DNA of 56,569 nucleotides, from the NCBI RefSeq assembly GCF_011045015.1, contig NZ_JAAKZY010000044.1:1-56569 (forward strand), given 5' to 3'. Origin of the DNA: Streptomyces scabichelini. Lineage in GTDB: Bacteria > Actinomycetota > Actinomycetes > Streptomycetales > Streptomycetaceae. Below the pieces are notes generated by a model, which saw nothing but the letters and a program-made list of their open reading frames with translations, did not search any database and was not told the DNA's origin. The position numbers were made by a program, and so were the translations under genes. The first letter of the stretch is position 1. Each line of letters begins with the position of its first letter. Positions 16,701 through 23,906 of this stretch are shown here, in pieces.

Positions 16701-16888
16701 GAGGTGTACGCGGCCGATATGCGGCCAGAAAGGATCTTGGCGAGGCGATCGGGGCCGGCCGGCTTCGGGAACGGCCGTACGGGGGCGGAGACCAGCCCCG
16801 CGCCGGGCTTCGGTATGAGGAGGGACTTCGCGAGGGTCGAGGCCACCGTCGTCGCCAGTCGGACGAGCACCACTTCGAGCCCCTGCAT
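13793..16888 (-). CDS. NACHT-LRR protein (bacterial NLR-like STAND NTPase)
   Basis: A 1031-residue protein with three parts. Residues 1-240: mostly helical N-terminal domain without a recognisable catalytic motif. Residues about 248-420: NACHT NTPase with Walker A GPAGSGKS (255-262) and Walker B GLVLVDGVDEVP (333-344, the D-G-x-D-E form typical of NACHT), then VVTMRPSA as sensor. Middle: helical segments ending in FVHRTFRDYLGAKA. Last about 230 residues: irregular leucine-rich repeats (LSPLAALAQLKLLGIYEC, LGPLRALPVRTLYLEQL and more). Start: ATG 16888, with GGGGAGG just before it; a long open frame further upstream has no support. It is a single gene facing away from the AGMO-like gene. Family members include anti-phage sensors, but a role here is not shown. 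Confidence 0.9.
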   Translation of the reverse strand: MQGLEVVLVRLATTVASTLAKSLLIPKPGAGLVSAPVRPFPKPAGPDRLAKILSGRISAAYTSLPNHERLAAALAVEDTFAAAGPLDAEQLFALDLDPARVRDSLGAAPSDLTEQARDLYADLLTRCCAHLVEQLTAHPSFAARAAVEQTRRAGRAEELLRELRVPKPEAVALGFEERYARFIAETHGRMELYGITLGNRSRAEWSLDTAYISLAVSGQHTDDTRRDRPGLPQRAQTPVKVEQVLADCNRLVLLGPAGSGKSTLVQWLALNAARRSFGPELADWNRCVPFVLRLRSFNTLDEPPRPGDFLPASGVPLDAPYGWVEDVLVRGRGLVLVDGVDEVPRRLRIRTEKWLKKLIAAFPRARYVVTMRPSAVREDWLAGQGFTAHSLLPMERHDIRAFIGHWHDSARQECLSDVERDRLDTCERGLVQAVATRRDLGRLATNPLMCALLCALNHDRRMQLPRARKELYDAALDMLLVRRDTEREITDVEGVTLSREEQTALLQRLAYWLIRNGQMEAFRADAIEMIDEWLAVMPQVREQGDAAQVFSHLLIRSGLLREPVPGSVDFVHRTFRDYLGAKAAVEARDFGVLALHAHHDQWDDVVRMAVGHARVEERGQLLRQLLERADSGQRYRQRLVLLAATCLQHAPELDPAVRAEVEALTGELMPPRSLADAAELAKVGELVLELLPGPDGLDASTAAAVVCTATLIGGDSALGVITRFRSDTRPQVGAQLAYSWSAFDTQEYAETVLAHAPLDDVALCVRTSEEVAALKELDHIDCFQLMGEHGIPEVIASRTKTKVLFLTQDPSLHDLSPLAALAQLKLLGIYECPRVHDLGPLRALPVRTLYLEQLSPDVSLAPLAELQDLAALTLGFVPAKTACVADIPAGDTLTRLGLHTKARKIDLDGIERWPALNALSVSGYRQTAQLARLEHVPRLKELEILQATVEPAALARHHELAEIALGECELGSGLEPLTSLTGLRHLRLSRCTGSINLAPLAGLQNLTVSVLSGTRVKGAELFPPERLKFTS

Positions 16889-17104
16889 CGCTGCCTCCCC
16901 GTTGGGCATCCCTGATGAACGTGCCCGTCGTTGAGCGTGCCCGTCGATTGCCCGGTGGTCGGATTGCCCGGTGGCGGGACTTCGCATCGTAGGCCGGGGC
17001 GCACGGCTCTTGGCGGACATGGCCAAGAAGCAAGCGCGTACCCTGGTAATACTTGTGGGTAACAACGTCTGGCCGCAGCTCGCCGGCCGCTCTACGGTGC
17101 AGCC
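16889..17104. other. Divergent intergenic region between NACHT-LRR and AGMO-like genes
   Basis: 216 bases without a gene. It contains short direct repeats (GCGTGCCCGTCG at about 16919 and 16935, GATTGCCCGGTGG twice between 16944 and 16976) and a possible -10 box TAATACT near 17053 for the rightward gene, with no convincing -35 box. Confidence 0.5.
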
Positions 17105-17977
17105 ATGCCGAACCTGCCCGATGTCGTGCTGTGGTCGATACCCGCCTTTGTGCTGCTCACCGTTGTCGAAATGATGAGTGTCCGGATTCATCCGGATGAA
17201 GACGCGGCGGGGTACGAAGTGAAGGACGCCGTGACGAGTGTCGGCATGGGGCTCGGCAGTCTGGGCTTCGACCTGCTGTGGAAGATTCCGATCGTCGCCA
17301 TCTACACGGCGATCTACGAACTGACGCCCCTGCGCGTGCCCGTTCTGTGGTGGACCGTGCCACTGATGCTGCTCGCGCAGGACTTCTTCTACTACTGGTC
17401 GCACCGCGGACATCACGTGATACGGATCCTCTGGGCCTGTCACGTCGTGCACCACTCCAGCCGGAAGTTCAACCTCACCACCGCGTTGCGGCAGCCGTGG
17501 ACGACCTGGACCGTCTGGCCGTTCTACGTTCCTCTCGTCGCCCTCGGCGTGCATCCGGCCGCGCTCGCGTTCTGTTCGTCCGCGAACCTCGTGTACCAGT
17601 TCTGGATCCACACCGAGCGCATCGGGAAGCTGCACCCCGCCTTCGAGTTCGTCTTCAACACGCCGTCCCACCATCGCGTCCACCACGCCTCCCAAGGGGG
17701 CTATCTGGACCGGAACTTCGGCGGCATCCTCATCGTCTGGGACCGGCTGTTCGGTTCGTTCGTCCCGGAGACCGAGCGGCCGGTGTACGGGCTGACGAAG
17801 AACATCACCACATACAACCCCCTGCGTGTCGCGACGCACGAGTACGCCGCCATCGCCAGGGACCTGCGAGCGGCGGACAGCTGGCGTGAGCGGGCGGGGC
17901 GGGTGTTCCGGGGGCCGGGATGGCAGCCGGCGGCGCCCACGGCGGCCGAGAAGCAGGTCACGGAGCCCGCCGCGTGA
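17105..17977 (+). CDS. Alkylglycerol monooxygenase-like fatty acid hydroxylase superfamily protein
   Basis: A 290-residue membrane protein with the eight-histidine iron-binding pattern of the fatty acid hydroxylase/sterol desaturase superfamily: SHRGHH, CHVVHHSS, HTERIG and NTPSHHRVHH. Within this superfamily it most resembles alkylglycerol monooxygenase (AGMO/TMEM195), as I recall that sequence: WACHVVHHSSRKFNLTTALR, NLVYQFWIHTE, NTPSHHRVHHA, GGILIVWDRLFGSF and VYGLTKNI are all close counterparts. AGMO is a pterin-dependent di-iron enzyme that cleaves the O-alkyl bond of glycerol ethers. The gene starts at ATG 17105 with a weak ribosome site and overlaps the next gene by 4 bases. The substrate in this organism is unknown. 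Confidence 0.88.
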   Translation: MPNLPDVVLWSIPAFVLLTVVEMMSVRIHPDEDAAGYEVKDAVTSVGMGLGSLGFDLLWKIPIVAIYTAIYELTPLRVPVLWWTVPLMLLAQDFFYYWSHRGHHVIRILWACHVVHHSSRKFNLTTALRQPWTTWTVWPFYVPLVALGVHPAALAFCSSANLVYQFWIHTERIGKLHPAFEFVFNTPSHHRVHHASQGGYLDRNFGGILIVWDRLFGSFVPETERPVYGLTKNITTYNPLRVATHEYAAIARDLRAADSWRERAGRVFRGPGWQPAAPTAAEKQVTEPAA

Positions 17978-18681
17978 GCCCACGCCACGCGCGCGTGCTC
18001 CTCGGCACCTTCACCCTCATGGCCGTCGCCGACCTCGTCTCCCTGGCGGCCGGGTACGGCACGGGACACGCCCTGGCCAAACCGTTCCTGATGCCCCTGC
18101 TCGCCGCCTACGTGGGCCTGCTCGGAGGACCCCGGCTGCTCATCGTGGGCCTGCTCTTCGGGTGGGGCGGGGACGTACTGCTCCTCTCCGACACCGATGC
18201 GGCTTTCCTGGCCGGGATGGCGTCCTTCGGAGCGGGCCATGTGTGCTACCTGCTGCTCTTCAAAGGCCGCTCACGCGTCAAATGGAGCGGCTCACGCGTC
18301 GAAGGGAACGCCTCACGCGCGCGTGGAGCATGGCTCGCGGGCGGCTACGGCGTCGCCCTCCTCACCACCGTCGCGCTCCTGTGGCCGGACCTGCCCCCCG
18401 AGCTGCGCCTCCCCGTCGCCGGCTACAGCGTGCTGCTCGCCGCCATGGCGTACGGGGCAACCCGGCTCGGCCGCATCGCGGCACTCGGCGGCGCCCTCTT
18501 CATGCTTTCGGACACACTCATCGCGACCGGAGCCGCCGAGTGGCCGCAGCTCCCGCGGCCCGAGTTCTGGATCATGGCCACCTATGTGGCCGCACAGTTC
18601 CTACTGGTTCGTGGAGTGATGGAGAAGCGGGCCGTCCTCAAGGCCTATGGCCACCGGCTGACCTCACCCGTCACCGGCTGA
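17974..18681 (+). CDS. Lysoplasmalogenase-like (YhhN/TMEM86 family) membrane protein
   Basis: A 235-residue protein with about eight membrane helices and the YhhN pattern: AKPFLMPLLAAYV, LLFGWGGDVLLL (G-D in the second helix pair), FGAGHVCYLL, and GALFMLSDTLIA near the end. YhhN/TMEM86 proteins hydrolyse the vinyl-ether bond of lysoplasmalogens. GTG 17974 overlaps the AGMO-like stop (GTGA), so the two are coupled. A loop around residues 99-118 holds a repeated SRV motif (SRVKWSGSRVEGNASRARGA), apparently from a short internal DNA duplication. The C-terminal codons run into a degenerate tandem repeat. Confidence 0.87.
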   Translation: MSPRHARVLLGTFTLMAVADLVSLAAGYGTGHALAKPFLMPLLAAYVGLLGGPRLLIVGLLFGWGGDVLLLSDTDAAFLAGMASFGAGHVCYLLLFKGRSRVKWSGSRVEGNASRARGAWLAGGYGVALLTTVALLWPDLPPELRLPVAGYSVLLAAMAYGATRLGRIAALGGALFMLSDTLIATGAAEWPQLPRPEFWIMATYVAAQFLLVRGVMEKRAVLKAYGHRLTSPVTG

Positions 18682-18733
18682 CCTCACTCATCACCAGTTG
18701 ACACTCCGTCACCAGCCGACGCCCGTCACCAGC
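18658..18733. repeat. Degenerate 17-20 bp tandem repeat across convergent gene ends
   Basis: Units such as CTGACCTCACCCGTCACCGG, CTGACCTCACTCATCACCAG, TTGACACTCCGTCACCAG and CCGACGCCCGTCACCAG follow each other. They cover the last codons of the lysoplasmalogenase-like gene, the 44-base gap and the last codons of the CopD gene. Confidence 0.6.
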
Positions 18734-19757
18734 GAATCGGCACCGGCAGCGCCGTCAGCACCGCCGAGACCGCGACCACCGCCCCCAGAGCGACGACCTC
18801 CGCGCGCGCGGGGGAGTAGGCGGTGAGCGGGTCGGCCGCCCGCCGCAGGCGTCGGCGCGCGCACAGGGCGAGGACGGCGACGGCGACCACGAGGAGCACC
18901 TTGGCGAACAGGGTGCGCCCGTACGCCGTCGTCGTCAGCTGCTCCAGGACCGTGCCGGGCGGCATCCGGCGCAGGGTGCTGAATACACCCGTCAAGGTGA
19001 TGGCGGCGAGCAGAACGGCGGCCACGCGCGCGTAGAGCCCGAGCAGGGCGGCACCCGCCTCGGAATCGCGGCCGCGCCGCAGTATGCGCAGGACGTGCAG
19101 CAGACCGCCCACCCACAGGGCCGCGCACGTCACATGGACGAGCGTCAGGCCCGAGCCGATCAGCGGGCTGTCCTCGGTGGTGGGGTGGGCGCGCAGCGCC
19201 TCCGCGACGGCCACCGCGGCGAGCGGCCATGCCTGGGCCGCCGGGCGGCGCGACAGGGCGCACAGGCCCGCCACGACGAACGCGTTGACCTCCAGGAGGG
19301 CGAGCGCGCCGTCCCGGGTCTGGTAGAGGCCGCCGATGTCCATGTCGGAGAGGCTGCGCGGCAGCAGGTTGCCGGTGGCCACGACCGAGGCGAGGCCGAG
19401 CGCGGCGACGAAGCCGGCGGCCGCGGCGGCGGGGGCCCAGCTACGGGGCGCGTCCGCCAGGGGGGCGTCCTCTATGGGAGCGGCCGGCACACGGCGGGCC
19501 AGCCGGGCGGCGAAGAGTTCGCCCGCCGAGACGCACAGCGCCGCGAACAGGACCGTACGCAGGAGGGCGATCCCGCCGGCGGCGGGTGGGGTGGCCTCGC
19601 CCGTGCCGCGCAGGGCGGTGGGCGGCCCGAGCAGCGGGATCAACGCGGCGAGGGCCACCAGGGCGAGGACGGCGACGGCGCGGCGGGTGCCGGCCGTGGT
19701 CACCCGTGCCGTGCCCGTCTCGCCTGCCGCGTCGGCAGTCGGTCTTATCGAACTCAC
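18726..19757 (-). CDS. CopD-domain membrane protein
   Basis: A protein of up to 343 residues with about eight to nine membrane helices. The second half fits the CopD domain of copper resistance and uptake proteins: LTLVHVTCAALWVGGLLHVL (the conserved His and Trp-x-Gly-Gly region), ARVAAVLLAAITLTGVFSTL, and YGRTLFAKVLLVVAVAVLAL. It therefore probably moves or binds copper at the membrane. GTG 19757 is the first start in frame, but its ribosome site is poor; GTG 19703 is an alternative. It converges on the lysoplasmalogenase-like gene. Confidence 0.83.
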   Translation of the reverse strand: MSSIRPTADAAGETGTARVTTAGTRRAVAVLALVALAALIPLLGPPTALRGTGEATPPAAGGIALLRTVLFAALCVSAGELFAARLARRVPAAPIEDAPLADAPRSWAPAAAAAGFVAALGLASVVATGNLLPRSLSDMDIGGLYQTRDGALALLEVNAFVVAGLCALSRRPAAQAWPLAAVAVAEALRAHPTTEDSPLIGSGLTLVHVTCAALWVGGLLHVLRILRRGRDSEAGAALLGLYARVAAVLLAAITLTGVFSTLRRMPPGTVLEQLTTTAYGRTLFAKVLLVVAVAVLALCARRRLRRAADPLTAYSPARAEVVALGAVVAVSAVLTALPVPIRW

Positions 19758-19944
19758 CTCAGGATCTTCACCAGTCGTTCAGATCCGGGCAAGTCCTGGA
19801 CAACAACTGGCGGAACGGAATTCCGCCCTTTCATACGCTTCCGGCCGTCTGCACGACTCAGACCGGGCCCGCGGAACCTCGCCGCTGTCCACGTGGCGGG
19901 ATCTTCGTACTCGAGCGTGATCGAGATCCTGCCGTACGACACAG

Positions 19945-19975
19945 CCGGGCCGGGCGGATTCCCCGCCCGGCCCGG
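19945..19975 (-). terminator. Strong hairpin downstream of the first subtilisin gene
   Basis: A perfect 13-bp stem (CCGGGCCGGGCGG at 19945-19957, CCGCCCGGCCCGG at 19963-19975) with a 5-base loop, 36 bases after the protease stop. No U-run follows, as is common in Streptomyces. Confidence 0.65.
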
Positions 19976-20010
19976 ATAGTCCACAAAAGCCCTACTTGGT
20001 CACCAGAGCT

Positions 20011-21549
20011 CTACTTGGTCACCGCGTCCAGCGCGTCCGCCATGCCCGCGCCGTAGAAGCCGTTGCGGTTCTTGCCGCCCTCGCAGACCGCGTCGATCTT
20101 GCCGTCGCCGTCGATGTCGTACGGGTCGGTGCACGGCGTGGCGTCGGCCTCCGCGTACAGGAGGGCCTTCACCAGTGCCGGCGGGGCGTACGGGTGCGTC
20201 GACTTGATGAGCGCGGCCACGCCCGCGACGTGCGGGGAGGCCATCGACGTACCGGCCATGTAGCCCCACTTGCCGCCGGGCACCGGGCCCAGGATGAGGC
20301 CGCTGGTGGCGGGCGGCGCCGGGGTCTGGTACGCCGTCGAGTCGCCACCGGGCGCTGCGATGTCGATGACGCCCAGGCCGTGGTTGGAGAAGGACGACTT
20401 GATGCCCTTCGCGCCCGTCGACGCGACCGTGACGACACCCGGCAACTGGGTCGGGATGTCAAGACACTCGGACGGGTCGATCACGCGCTCCGAGGGCGTG
20501 GAGTCGTTCGGCGAGACCGGGTCGGTGATCTCGTCCGCGGCGAGGTCGTAGTTCTCGTTGCCCGCCGCGGCGACGTTCACCGCACCCTTCTTCTCCGCGT
20601 ACCGCGAGGCCCTGGAGACGGCTTCCACGAGGGCCTTCTGGTCCGGGTCGTTCTTGCAGTTGAAGTACCACGGGTCCGTGTAATAGCTGTTGTTCGTCAC
20701 GTCGACGCCGTGCTCGGCCGCCCACATGAAGCCGCAGACGACGGCCTCCGTGTAGAAGAAGCCGTCCGGGTTGGACACCTTGATGCCGGAGACCTTCACG
20801 CCCGGCGCGACACCCGTGACGCCGACGCCGTTCTTGGCGGCCGCGATCTCACCCGCGACATGCGTGCCGTGCGGGCTCTCGGAGGCGCTCGGCCGCCACG
20901 CCCCGTCGGCCGTGTCCGGCTTGCCCGTCACGCAGTTGACCGATGCCTTGCGGTCGAAGTTCGGCGCGATGTCGGGGTGCGTGTCGTCGACGCCGGTGTC
21001 GATCACGGCGACGGTGACGTCCCGGCTGCCGAGCGACTTCTCGTGCGCCTTGTCCGCCTTGATGGCGGGCAGATCCCACTGCAGGGGCTCCAACGGGTCC
21101 TGCCCGGCCGCCGCTTCGACGTCCGCGGCCTGCTCCGAGGTGAGCACCTTGGGCGTGCCGAGATCGGTCGTGGACTGCGCGGGCAGCGGCGCCGTACGCG
21201 TCGCGCCCGCCGACTCCACACCGCGCACCTTGCGGATGGTCTTGGCGAAGTCGGCGTTCGACGAGTGGACGACGATCACGCCGATCTTGTCGTACGACGT
21301 CACGACGGTGCCGCCGGCCTTGGTGATGGCCTTCTTCACGTACGAGGAAGTGCCGTGGCCGGGGCGGACGTTGACGACATAGCTGAACGAGGTCGCCTTC
21401 GCCGAGAGCGCCGAGAGCAGCGGCACGTCGTCGTCGGCAGCAGGGGCCGCCGATGCGCTGGCGTTCGGCAGGAAGGCGAGGGCCGTCGCCACGGCCATCC
21501 CGAGCGGGATCGCTATGGCGCGGCGGGAGCGCGTGTGGGGCGCTGTCAT
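20011..21549 (-). CDS. Secreted S8 family subtilisin-like protease (paralogue 1)
   Basis: A 512-residue secreted preproprotein. Signal peptide: RSRR then AIAIPLGMAVATALAFLP, cut near ASASAAP. Propeptide of the inhibitor I9 type (about residues 55-122: SYVVNVRPGHG, GVIVVHSSNADF). Catalytic triad: D184 in VAVIDTGVDD, H227 in HGTHVAGE, S435 in GTSMASPH, with the oxyanion Asn in AAAGNENYD. After the Ser comes an acidic DIDGDGKID loop that looks like a calcium site, followed by CEGGKNRNGFYGAG. ATG 21549 has GGAG upstream. The stop region carries a 13-base duplication (CTACTTGGTCACC at about 19991 and 20011). It is a paralogue of the gene upstream. Confidence 0.94.
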   Translation of the reverse strand: MTAPHTRSRRAIAIPLGMAVATALAFLPNASASAAPAADDDVPLLSALSAKATSFSYVVNVRPGHGTSSYVKKAITKAGGTVVTSYDKIGVIVVHSSNADFAKTIRKVRGVESAGATRTAPLPAQSTTDLGTPKVLTSEQAADVEAAAGQDPLEPLQWDLPAIKADKAHEKSLGSRDVTVAVIDTGVDDTHPDIAPNFDRKASVNCVTGKPDTADGAWRPSASESPHGTHVAGEIAAAKNGVGVTGVAPGVKVSGIKVSNPDGFFYTEAVVCGFMWAAEHGVDVTNNSYYTDPWYFNCKNDPDQKALVEAVSRASRYAEKKGAVNVAAAGNENYDLAADEITDPVSPNDSTPSERVIDPSECLDIPTQLPGVVTVASTGAKGIKSSFSNHGLGVIDIAAPGGDSTAYQTPAPPATSGLILGPVPGGKWGYMAGTSMASPHVAGVAALIKSTHPYAPPALVKALLYAEADATPCTDPYDIDGDGKIDAVCEGGKNRNGFYGAGMADALDAVTK

Positions 21550-21654
21550 GCTGTCTCCAGTTCGTTCGCTGTAAGAGCGGTACGGGCCGTGCGGGTCCCG
21601 GTCCAAGGTGGGCTCACGAAAGCGGCGTACGCCCGAAGTGGCGTACCTGAACCC

Positions 21655-23175
21655 CTACTTGACCGCCCGCAACGCGTTGACGATGCCGTGGCCGTAGAAG
21701 CCGTTCACGCGCTTGCCGCCCTCGCAGGTGGCGTCCACGACACCGTCGCCGTCACCGTCGTAGTCGGTCGGGCAGGCCTGGCTGTCCGCCTGCGCCTTCA
21801 GCAGCGCCTGCAGCTGGCCCGGAGTCGCCCACGGGTACTTGGACTTGAGGAGCGCGGCGACACCGGAGGCGTGCGGCGACGCCATCGATGTGCCTTGCAG
21901 GTAGGCGTACTGGTTGTTCGGCATGGTGGACAGGATCCGGCCGTTCTTCGACGGGGTGTCCGGGATCTGGTACTTGTCTCCGCCAGGCGCCGCGATGTCG
22001 ATCGCGCCCTTGCCGTAGGTGGAGTAGTACGACTTGGCGCTCGTGACGCCGGTCGCACTGACCGTGACGACACCCGGCAGCTGGGTCGGCACGTCGAAGC
22101 ACTCGTGCGGGTCGATGGTGCGGGTGACCGGCGTCGTGTCGTCGGGGCTGGTGTCGTCGACGATCGCGTCCGAGTCGAGGTCGTGGTTGGAGTTGCCCGC
22201 CGAGGCGACGTTGAGGGTGCCCTTCTTCTGGGCGTACAGCTGGGCCCGGTTCACCGCGTCGACGATCGCCCGCTGGTCGGGGTCGTCCATGCAGTTGTAG
22301 AGCCACGGGTCCACGTAGTAGCTGTTGTTGGTGATCTCGACGCCGCGGTCCGCGGCGAACACGAAGGCGCAGACGACGCTCTCCGGGTAGAAGAGGCCGT
22401 TCTCCCGGTCGGTCACGTTGATGCTGGAGACCTTCACGCCGGGCGCGACACCGGCCACGCCGACGTCGTTGCGGGCCGCGGCGATCTCACCGGCCACGTG
22501 CGTGCCGTGGTAGTCCTCCGGGGTGTACGGACGCCAGGCGCCCTCGCTGGTGTCCGCCACGCCGCCGGCACAGTTGGCCGACTGGGACGCGGAGAAGTTC
22601 GGGGCGAGGTCCGGGTGGGTGTCGTCAACTCCCGTGTCGATCACGGCGACCGTGACCTTCTTGCTGCCCGGGTTGATCTTCGCGGCCTTGTCGGCGCCGA
22701 TCGCGCGCAGATCCCACTGGTCGGCCTCGAGGGGCTCCTCGGCGGCGGTGCTCCTGGCGTCGGCCTTCGCGGCATCGGCGGCCGACAGGTACTGCGCCGC
22801 GCCCTCGTCCGTCGTCCCCGCCGCCGTCAGCGGCGTGGTGCGGGTCGCCCCCGCGGACTGCACCCCGCGTACGGCGCGTATCTGCTTGCCGAAGGCCGGG
22901 TTGGCCGAGTGGACGACGATGACGCCTATCTTCTGGTACGTGGCGACGACCGTGCCGTCGGCCTTGGCTATCGCCTTCTTCACGGACTCGATCGTGCGGT
23001 GGTCCGTCCCCGTGTTGACCACGTACGCGAGGTTCGGGCCGTCCGCCGCCGCCACGGCGGGGGCGTCGAGCGGGGCCGCCGAGGCGACGCCCGGCAGGAA
23101 GCCGAGCGAGGCGGTGAGGGACAGCACGACGGGCACGGCAAGCGCGAGACGGCGTCTGGAGCGCAGATGAGCCAT
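21655..23175 (-). CDS. Secreted S8 family subtilisin-like protease (paralogue 2)
   Basis: A 506-residue secreted preproprotein, colinear with its neighbour along the whole length. Signal peptide LALAVPVVLSLTASLGFLPG; I9-like propeptide (AYVVNTGTDHRTIESVKKAI, GVIVVHSANPAF); triad D180 in VAVIDTGVDD, H223 in HGTHVAGE, S430 in GTSMASPH; acidic loop DYDGDGDGVVDATCEGG near the C terminus. ATG 23175 follows GGAGACCCC. The 105-base gap before paralogue 1 has no strong terminator, so co-transcription is possible. Tandem duplication followed by divergence is the simplest origin. Confidence 0.94.
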   Translation of the reverse strand: MAHLRSRRRLALAVPVVLSLTASLGFLPGVASAAPLDAPAVAAADGPNLAYVVNTGTDHRTIESVKKAIAKADGTVVATYQKIGVIVVHSANPAFGKQIRAVRGVQSAGATRTTPLTAAGTTDEGAAQYLSAADAAKADARSTAAEEPLEADQWDLRAIGADKAAKINPGSKKVTVAVIDTGVDDTHPDLAPNFSASQSANCAGGVADTSEGAWRPYTPEDYHGTHVAGEIAAARNDVGVAGVAPGVKVSSINVTDRENGLFYPESVVCAFVFAADRGVEITNNSYYVDPWLYNCMDDPDQRAIVDAVNRAQLYAQKKGTLNVASAGNSNHDLDSDAIVDDTSPDDTTPVTRTIDPHECFDVPTQLPGVVTVSATGVTSAKSYYSTYGKGAIDIAAPGGDKYQIPDTPSKNGRILSTMPNNQYAYLQGTSMASPHASGVAALLKSKYPWATPGQLQALLKAQADSQACPTDYDGDGDGVVDATCEGGKRVNGFYGHGIVNALRAVK

Positions 23176-23391
23176 GGGGTCTCCACATCATCCGGAAAAG
23201 GAACCGGCCCGAACACAGGTGGCGCTCGGGCAGGTACATGACTGAGTGGTGCAGGGGCGAAGCTATCTCCCGTCATCCCTGGCCAGCAACGACTTCTGGA
23301 AATGACTTCCGAAAGAACTGCCCGGAGTTGAACCGGCTCTCGCATCGCTCCGTGACCTTGGGCAGGGGACGCGAGCACAGCGAGCCCCCTG

Positions 23392-23419
23392 TTGGATCAC
23401 GCCCGGGAGGCCCTAGCAT
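23392..23419 (+). promoter_or_regulatory. Candidate promoter of the DUF485/acetate symporter operon
   Basis: TTGGAT (23392-23397), 16-base spacer, TAGCAT (23414-23419). It is the best hexamer pair in the 374-base divergent gap 23176-23549, which otherwise shows no gene. It would give an untranslated leader of about 125 bases to GTG 23550. Confidence 0.45.
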
Positions 23420-23549
23420 CGCCACCCGGCCCACGTGATCCACATCTCCGTGAGGTCAGAAAAGAACCATGTCCATACCCAGTCCGACGCCTGAATCCCC
23501 TTTGCCCGCTTTCGATTCGGACGCCGCAACCGCAACGCGAGGAGACAAC

Positions 23550-23906
23550 GTGGCTACCGACGCACCGCCCCCCTCCAAAGCCGAGCCTCACCTCCCCACC
23601 ACCGAGGAGTTCGTCGAGGTGCAGGAGAGCGCTGAGTTCGGTGAACTACGCCGCTCCCACCGCTCCTTCGCCTTCCCGCTGACTGTCGGCTTCATCAGCT
23701 GGTACCTGCTGTACGTCCTGCTGTCGAACTACGCGGGCGGCTTCATGGGCACCAAGCTGTTCGGCAACATCAACGTCGCCCTCGTCTTCGGTCTCGCCCA
23801 GTTCCTCACCACCTTCCTCATCGCCTGGTGGTACGAGCGGCACTCCTCCAGCAAGCTCGACCCCAAGGCCCACGCGATCAAGTCCCGGATGGAGGGCGGC
23901 GAATGA
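23550..23906 (+). CDS. DUF485 domain membrane protein
   Basis: A 118-residue protein with two membrane helices (FPLTVGFISWYLLYVLLSNY and NINVALVFGLAQFLTTFLIA) and the DUF485 features ELRRSHRSFAFPL before the first helix and WWYERHSSSKLDP after the second. DUF485 proteins are usually the partner of acetate/solute:sodium symporters such as ActP. GTG 23550 is chosen because AGGAG stands 6 bases before it; an in-frame ATG at 23469 would add a 27-residue Ser/Pro-rich tail with a weaker site. It overlaps the symporter start by 4 bases. Confidence 0.88.
   Translation: MATDAPPPSKAEPHLPTTEEFVEVQESAEFGELRRSHRSFAFPLTVGFISWYLLYVLLSNYAGGFMGTKLFGNINVALVFGLAQFLTTFLIAWWYERHSSSKLDPKAHAIKSRMEGGE

Noticed and set aside
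16889..17983. N-terminal extension of the NACHT gene to 17983.
   Set aside because: The extension is antisense to the AGMO-like gene and a clear ribosome site exists at 16888.
19996..23241. A 1081-codon open frame on the plus strand over both subtilisin genes.
   Set aside because: It is antisense to two complete proteases with signal peptides and triads. Long antisense open frames are common in high-GC genomes.
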